Source: a bacterium (GTDB lineage: Bacteria; Ratteibacteria; UBA8468; B48-G9; JAFGKM01). From it: a DNA stretch of 7,295 bases. A program made the position numbers and the translations under genes. Positions within the stretch are counted from its first letter, which is position 1; each line of letters starts with the position of its first letter. The stretch covers positions 1 through 7,295 of the forward strand of contig JAKPNC010000011.1 in NCBI GenBank assembly GCA_029548585.1, written 5' to 3'. The notes below the pieces were generated by a model. That model did not search any database, was not told the DNA's origin, and saw only the letters and a list, made by a program, of their open reading frames with translations. Of the stretch, positions 4,523 through 7,295 are shown in pieces.

Positions 4523-7295
4523 TCATTTCATTATTACAGGCGTTCCTGCAAATGATGACATTCCCCTGAGGTCGCCGTCAAAGTTAAAAAGCGCTCTCGT
4601 ATTTGAGTCGGGGATGTAAGCGGTCTTCTGGGGAACAAAATCACCGGTATACCTGGCTGTGTCAGATATCCGAAGCATGTCCATCGCGCCTTCAAACGGG
4701 CCTATTGAAACTTCATTTTTTTCGTCCGCAAGATCAAATACCTTTGTGCCTTCAAGTTCTCTCAACGGGTATGGCGCATCTTTGCCGCTTGCTACCCCGA
4801 GTTTTGTGCCGTTTACAAATATATCAAGGTTCCCCTCCATGCCCGAAGCTCCCTTCCTGACGTCCCAGGTGAATGCTATGTGTGTCCACTTACCCTCCCT
4901 GAAGAAATGGGTTGCCTGGAAACCTGCGGGAGACGTTGAAGAGCCTTTTGAAAAAAGCATTGTTGTCAGGTAACACTGGATTAAAGGGTAATTAGGCATA
5001 CCCGAATACTTGTGGGACAGTGAGATAAACGGGCCCTCAACGAAGTTAGTACTGATAGTCTGCAACATCTCTATGGGTACCTCGTATGTATTCCTGTCCG
5101 CTTTGAACCAGAATTCAACCGTGCCCGTTGTCCATGGGAAATTGGCATACCCGCCCCTTTCAACCTTCCCGCCTTTTGGGAAGGAGAGAGTTTTTCCTTC
5201 CGAAAGCCTTAACGCCATGCCGGAAACTCCCTTGACAAATTCCAAAGGAGCTTTTGGCGCAGGCAGGGAAACTGAAGGTTGGGGAACGTTGCCCGTTGAT
5301 TCCGGGAGTATCTTCGTAGATCCGAAGGATATCACCGGTTCCACGTTAATGAGTTTTATGAAAACGGGGGTTGAAGTTCCCCTATAATTGTTTATATGAT
5401 ACTCTATGCTCCAGATACCGTGCCTGCCGTTTACAGGAATGGAGAATCTGCCGATATTCTTGTTGGAAGCTTCAATAACGACAGTTCCGTCGGGAGCCTT
5501 GACGCTTGCCGGACGTCCTATAAAAATCTCGAGGTCTTTCAACCCTGCGGGAACCCTGAAGAAAGCAGGCATTCCTTCACCCGGGCGCCCGTAAGGTTTT
5601 TCTCCAGTGTGTTCGCCTATAGATATAGACCAGAAACCTTCAGGGCAGTACAATGCGGCTTTTGCCGAGCTTGAGTCATGCAGCGTAAAGGTGTCAGAGT
5701 CCGCAAAGGAAAGGAGGTAGAGCCCGCTTTCGGTTTCAGCCGGAACCGCAACCGAGACAAAGAGGTTCGTATATCCCGTCGGAGGAAACTCCTTGGGTCT
5801 ATTCTGGTAGTAAGGTCCCCTGGGTATCTGTTTTTCTTTCTCCACCTTAATCCCTTCAACCGGCTTATTTCCCATGTAAGAACGGACATCGGGTTTCCTG
5901 TCTGGCTCACGGGTCTGGATAAGCGAGTTCAGCCTGGTTTCTCTACCTTTTTCGTGCGAGAAAAGAATCTGCCCTGCGGGCACCTCCATCGACTTGACTA
6001 TCAGGGGAGTCGTTTTACCGCTCCATCCCTTTTCAGATATCAATTTCAGCACGGTAGGCATCCCGATGAAAGGGTTATGGTATTCGAAATGTCCTAGGAA
6101 TATATTGGCCCTTGCCCCTCCGAATGGGTTTGAAACATAAAGGTTGGGCCATTCAAGGATATTGGCGGGTTTCTGCTCAAGGTTTTTCGACAGGGGATTT
6201 TTCCTGCTGTAATAAAGCATGTCTCTCATCGCTTGCTCGGCTACCGTTCTGTACCTTTCATCTCCGGTCATCCAGTAAGCGATGGAATAAGTGAAGGCGT
6301 CGTAATTCTTGTAGGCAACCGCCCTGTATCTCATGCTGTCAAAACGGTATCTCTGGTCTATCAATTTCAGGAACGCGGCCTTTGCAAGCTCGTCTCCGGT
6401 TTCAAGGTAATATTCCAGAATATTATGACTGGTGCGGGCATTCTTGTACGTCGGGCCGTAACCGTCCGCAAAGAGCCTGAAACCATTCTGGCCGCTCAGG
6501 TCAACCATCTCGCTCACAGTTTCCTTTGCGGCTCTGACGGCATTTTCATCCCAATCCATCATCATCAGGGTTACAAGCGTCCTGATCCCTGTTGCATGAA
6601 ATTGTTGAGGTTTTCCCTTGGGGCGCCAGCTGTTTTTGGCAAAAGATTCTTTTATTACGTGCAGCAAGTCAAGGGATCTTTCATCTCCCGTAAGGCAGTA
6701 GTCAAGGAGCCAGTGTCCTATGTCTCCGGCATCGATTACATACGTCCACGATTTTTCACCCCAGAAGAGAGGCATTTTGCCCGCCAATCCGCTTGACGGG
6801 TTTGTAGAGATGAATGCGCCCTTTGCCTTTCCGGGCGCGTCGGCATGCACCAGGTACCAGTCTCCCGTGAAACGGCTGAAACGGTATCCCCAGTCATAAT
6901 AGGTTCGTTCCCCGCTTCTTGCGTAAAGGCGCCAGGGTTCCCGCCTTACTCCGTATTCTCTCAAAGTTGAAATAACCTGCATGATTGCCATGGCCTTGTT
7001 GTTTCCGGAATCATAGCTCCTGTCGGGGTAACAGCCCCAGGCCATGTAACCGTTCATGGGAAAAGCTCGCAGGGGAAGAAGAAATCGCGTCCAGTAGTCC
7101 GAAAGGAGAGATTCTTCCTCGGGAAACTGTTTTTCGTCCTTCTGAAGCATAGGGAAACCCATGGCTTCAGTCTTGCAAAGCCTGGCAGTATCGGCAAGAA
7201 TAAGAGGAGGATTCGAAGCTCTTTGTGCCATTTTTTTGACTACATCCTCCCTGTACCCGCCTGCCTGGGGGATAAACCAGATGTCATGGGTTCTC
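4523..7295 (-). CDS. Large YetA/PcRGLX-like alpha/alpha-toroid protein with C-terminal LamG domain (N-terminus outside the window)
   Basis: The frame runs from the TGA at 4523-4525 to the right edge without a stop, so the gene is incomplete. The ATG at 7231 lacks a well-placed RBS, and the 21 codons beyond it (RTHDIWFIPQAGG and onward) read as coding. Numbering from that ATG, residues 60-345 form a helical (alpha/alpha) domain with conserved-looking WRLYARSGERTYYDWGYRF and FTGDWYLVH, and three TGDE turns (181, 278, 322). This order, RTHDIW, then a late toroid with ARSGER and a DWYLVH stretch, is reminiscent of the YetA/PcRGLX exo-rhamnogalacturonan lyase-like (PL26) family; the match is from memory. 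A beta domain follows (about 485-640), then a LamG jelly roll (about 661-885: GTVEFWFKA, GKWTHIAFTWDVR, IFVNGTK). The LamG half is paralogous to the gene at 1-1133. Likely an exported polysaccharide-active enzyme; the signal peptide would be outside the window. Catalytic residues cannot be assigned. Confidence 0.8.
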   Translation of the reverse strand, partial: RTHDIWFIPQAGGYREDVVKKMAQRASNPPLILADTARLCKTEAMGFPMLQKDEKQFPEEESLLSDYWTRFLLPLRAFPMNGYMAWGCYPDRSYDSGNNKAMAIMQVISTLREYGVRREPWRLYARSGERTYYDWGYRFSRFTGDWYLVHADAPGKAKGAFISTNPSSGLAGKMPLFWGEKSWTYVIDAGDIGHWLLDYCLTGDERSLDLLHVIKESFAKNSWRPKGKPQQFHATGIRTLVTLMMMDWDENAVRAAKETVSEMVDLSGQNGFRLFADGYGPTYKNARTSHNILEYYLETGDELAKAAFLKLIDQRYRFDSMRYRAVAYKNYDAFTYSIAYWMTGDERYRTVAEQAMRDMLYYSRKNPLSKNLEQKPANILEWPNLYVSNPFGGARANIFLGHFEYHNPFIGMPTVLKLISEKGWSGKTTPLIVKSMEVPAGQILFSHEKGRETRLNSLIQTREPDRKPDVRSYMGNKPVEGIKVEKEKQIPRGPYYQNRPKEFPPTGYTNLFVSVAVPAETESGLYLLSFADSDTFTLHDSSSAKAALYCPEGFWSISIGEHTGEKPYGRPGEGMPAFFRVPAGLKDLEIFIGRPASVKAPDGTVVIEASNKNIGRFSIPVNGRHGIWSIEYHINNYRGTSTPVFIKLINVEPVISFGSTKILPESTGNVPQPSVSLPAPKAPLEFVKGVSGMALRLSEGKTLSFPKGGKVERGGYANFPWTTGTVEFWFKADRNTYEVPIEMLQTISTNFVEGPFISLSHKYSGMPNYPLIQCYLTTMLFSKGSSTSPAGFQATHFFREGKWTHIAFTWDVRKGASGMEGNLDIFVNGTKLGVASGKDAPYPLRELEGTKVFDLADEKNEVSIGPFEGAMDMLRISDTARYTGDFVPQKTAYIPDSNTRALFNFDGDLRGMSSFAGTPVIMK

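Noticed and set aside
6233..6796. Plus-strand 187-codon open frame inside the large minus-strand gene
   Set aside because: It lies opposite a clear protein with domain motifs and has no recognisable motif of its own; it is a shadow of that gene.
4523..7231. Treating the ATG at 7231 as the start of a complete 902-residue protein
   Set aside because: The frame stays open to the window edge, the GGGAGG upstream is about 14 bases away, and the extra codons (RTHDIWFIPQ) look coding.

Overview
The window looks like part of a carbohydrate-processing locus from an uncultured, mid-GC bacterium. The best guess is the Planctomycetota/Lentisphaerota/Omnitrophota (PVC-type) neighbourhood. That guess rests on three things: a secreted propeller-like family that I associate with planctomycete-type genomes, sialidase-like BNR proteins beside multidomain LamG proteins, and a cluster of GC-rich CCTCTCCC/GGGAGAGG hairpins between genes. 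No ribosomal or housekeeping marker is present, so the phylum is an inference.

Layout. (1) The left edge to 1133 (+) is the 3' end of a large gene whose C-terminus is a concanavalin A/LamG-like domain. (2) 1134-1593 has no convincing gene. It holds a dense cluster of perfect and near-perfect inverted repeats (about 1175-1447), followed by a three-way-junction fold ending in a T-run (1491-1552). (3) 1594-1809 (+) is a doubtful 71-residue ORF. (4) 1811-2908 (+) encodes a five-Asp-box BNR sialidase-like protein without a signal peptide. (5) 2939-4453 (+) encodes a secreted propeller-like protein, 30 bases downstream and probably in the same operon. (6) 4523 to the right edge (-) is a very large convergent gene, incomplete at its N-terminus. 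It joins an alpha/alpha-toroid domain resembling the YetA/PcRGLX (exo-rhamnogalacturonan lyase-like) family to a beta domain and a C-terminal LamG domain.

The genes at the two ends are paralogs. They share the beta domain and the whole LamG domain, with identical blocks such as YCPEGFWS, PLEFVKGV and GKWTHIAFTWDVR, and they face each other across the sialidase/propeller pair. The simplest reading is a glycan-degradation or glycan-recognition locus: lectin-tailed toroid enzymes, a sialidase-fold protein and a secreted propeller acting on a complex polysaccharide or glycoconjugate. The substrate cannot be read from the sequence. The most unusual items are the toroid-plus-LamG paralog pair and the structured, repeat-rich spacer ahead of the sialidase operon.
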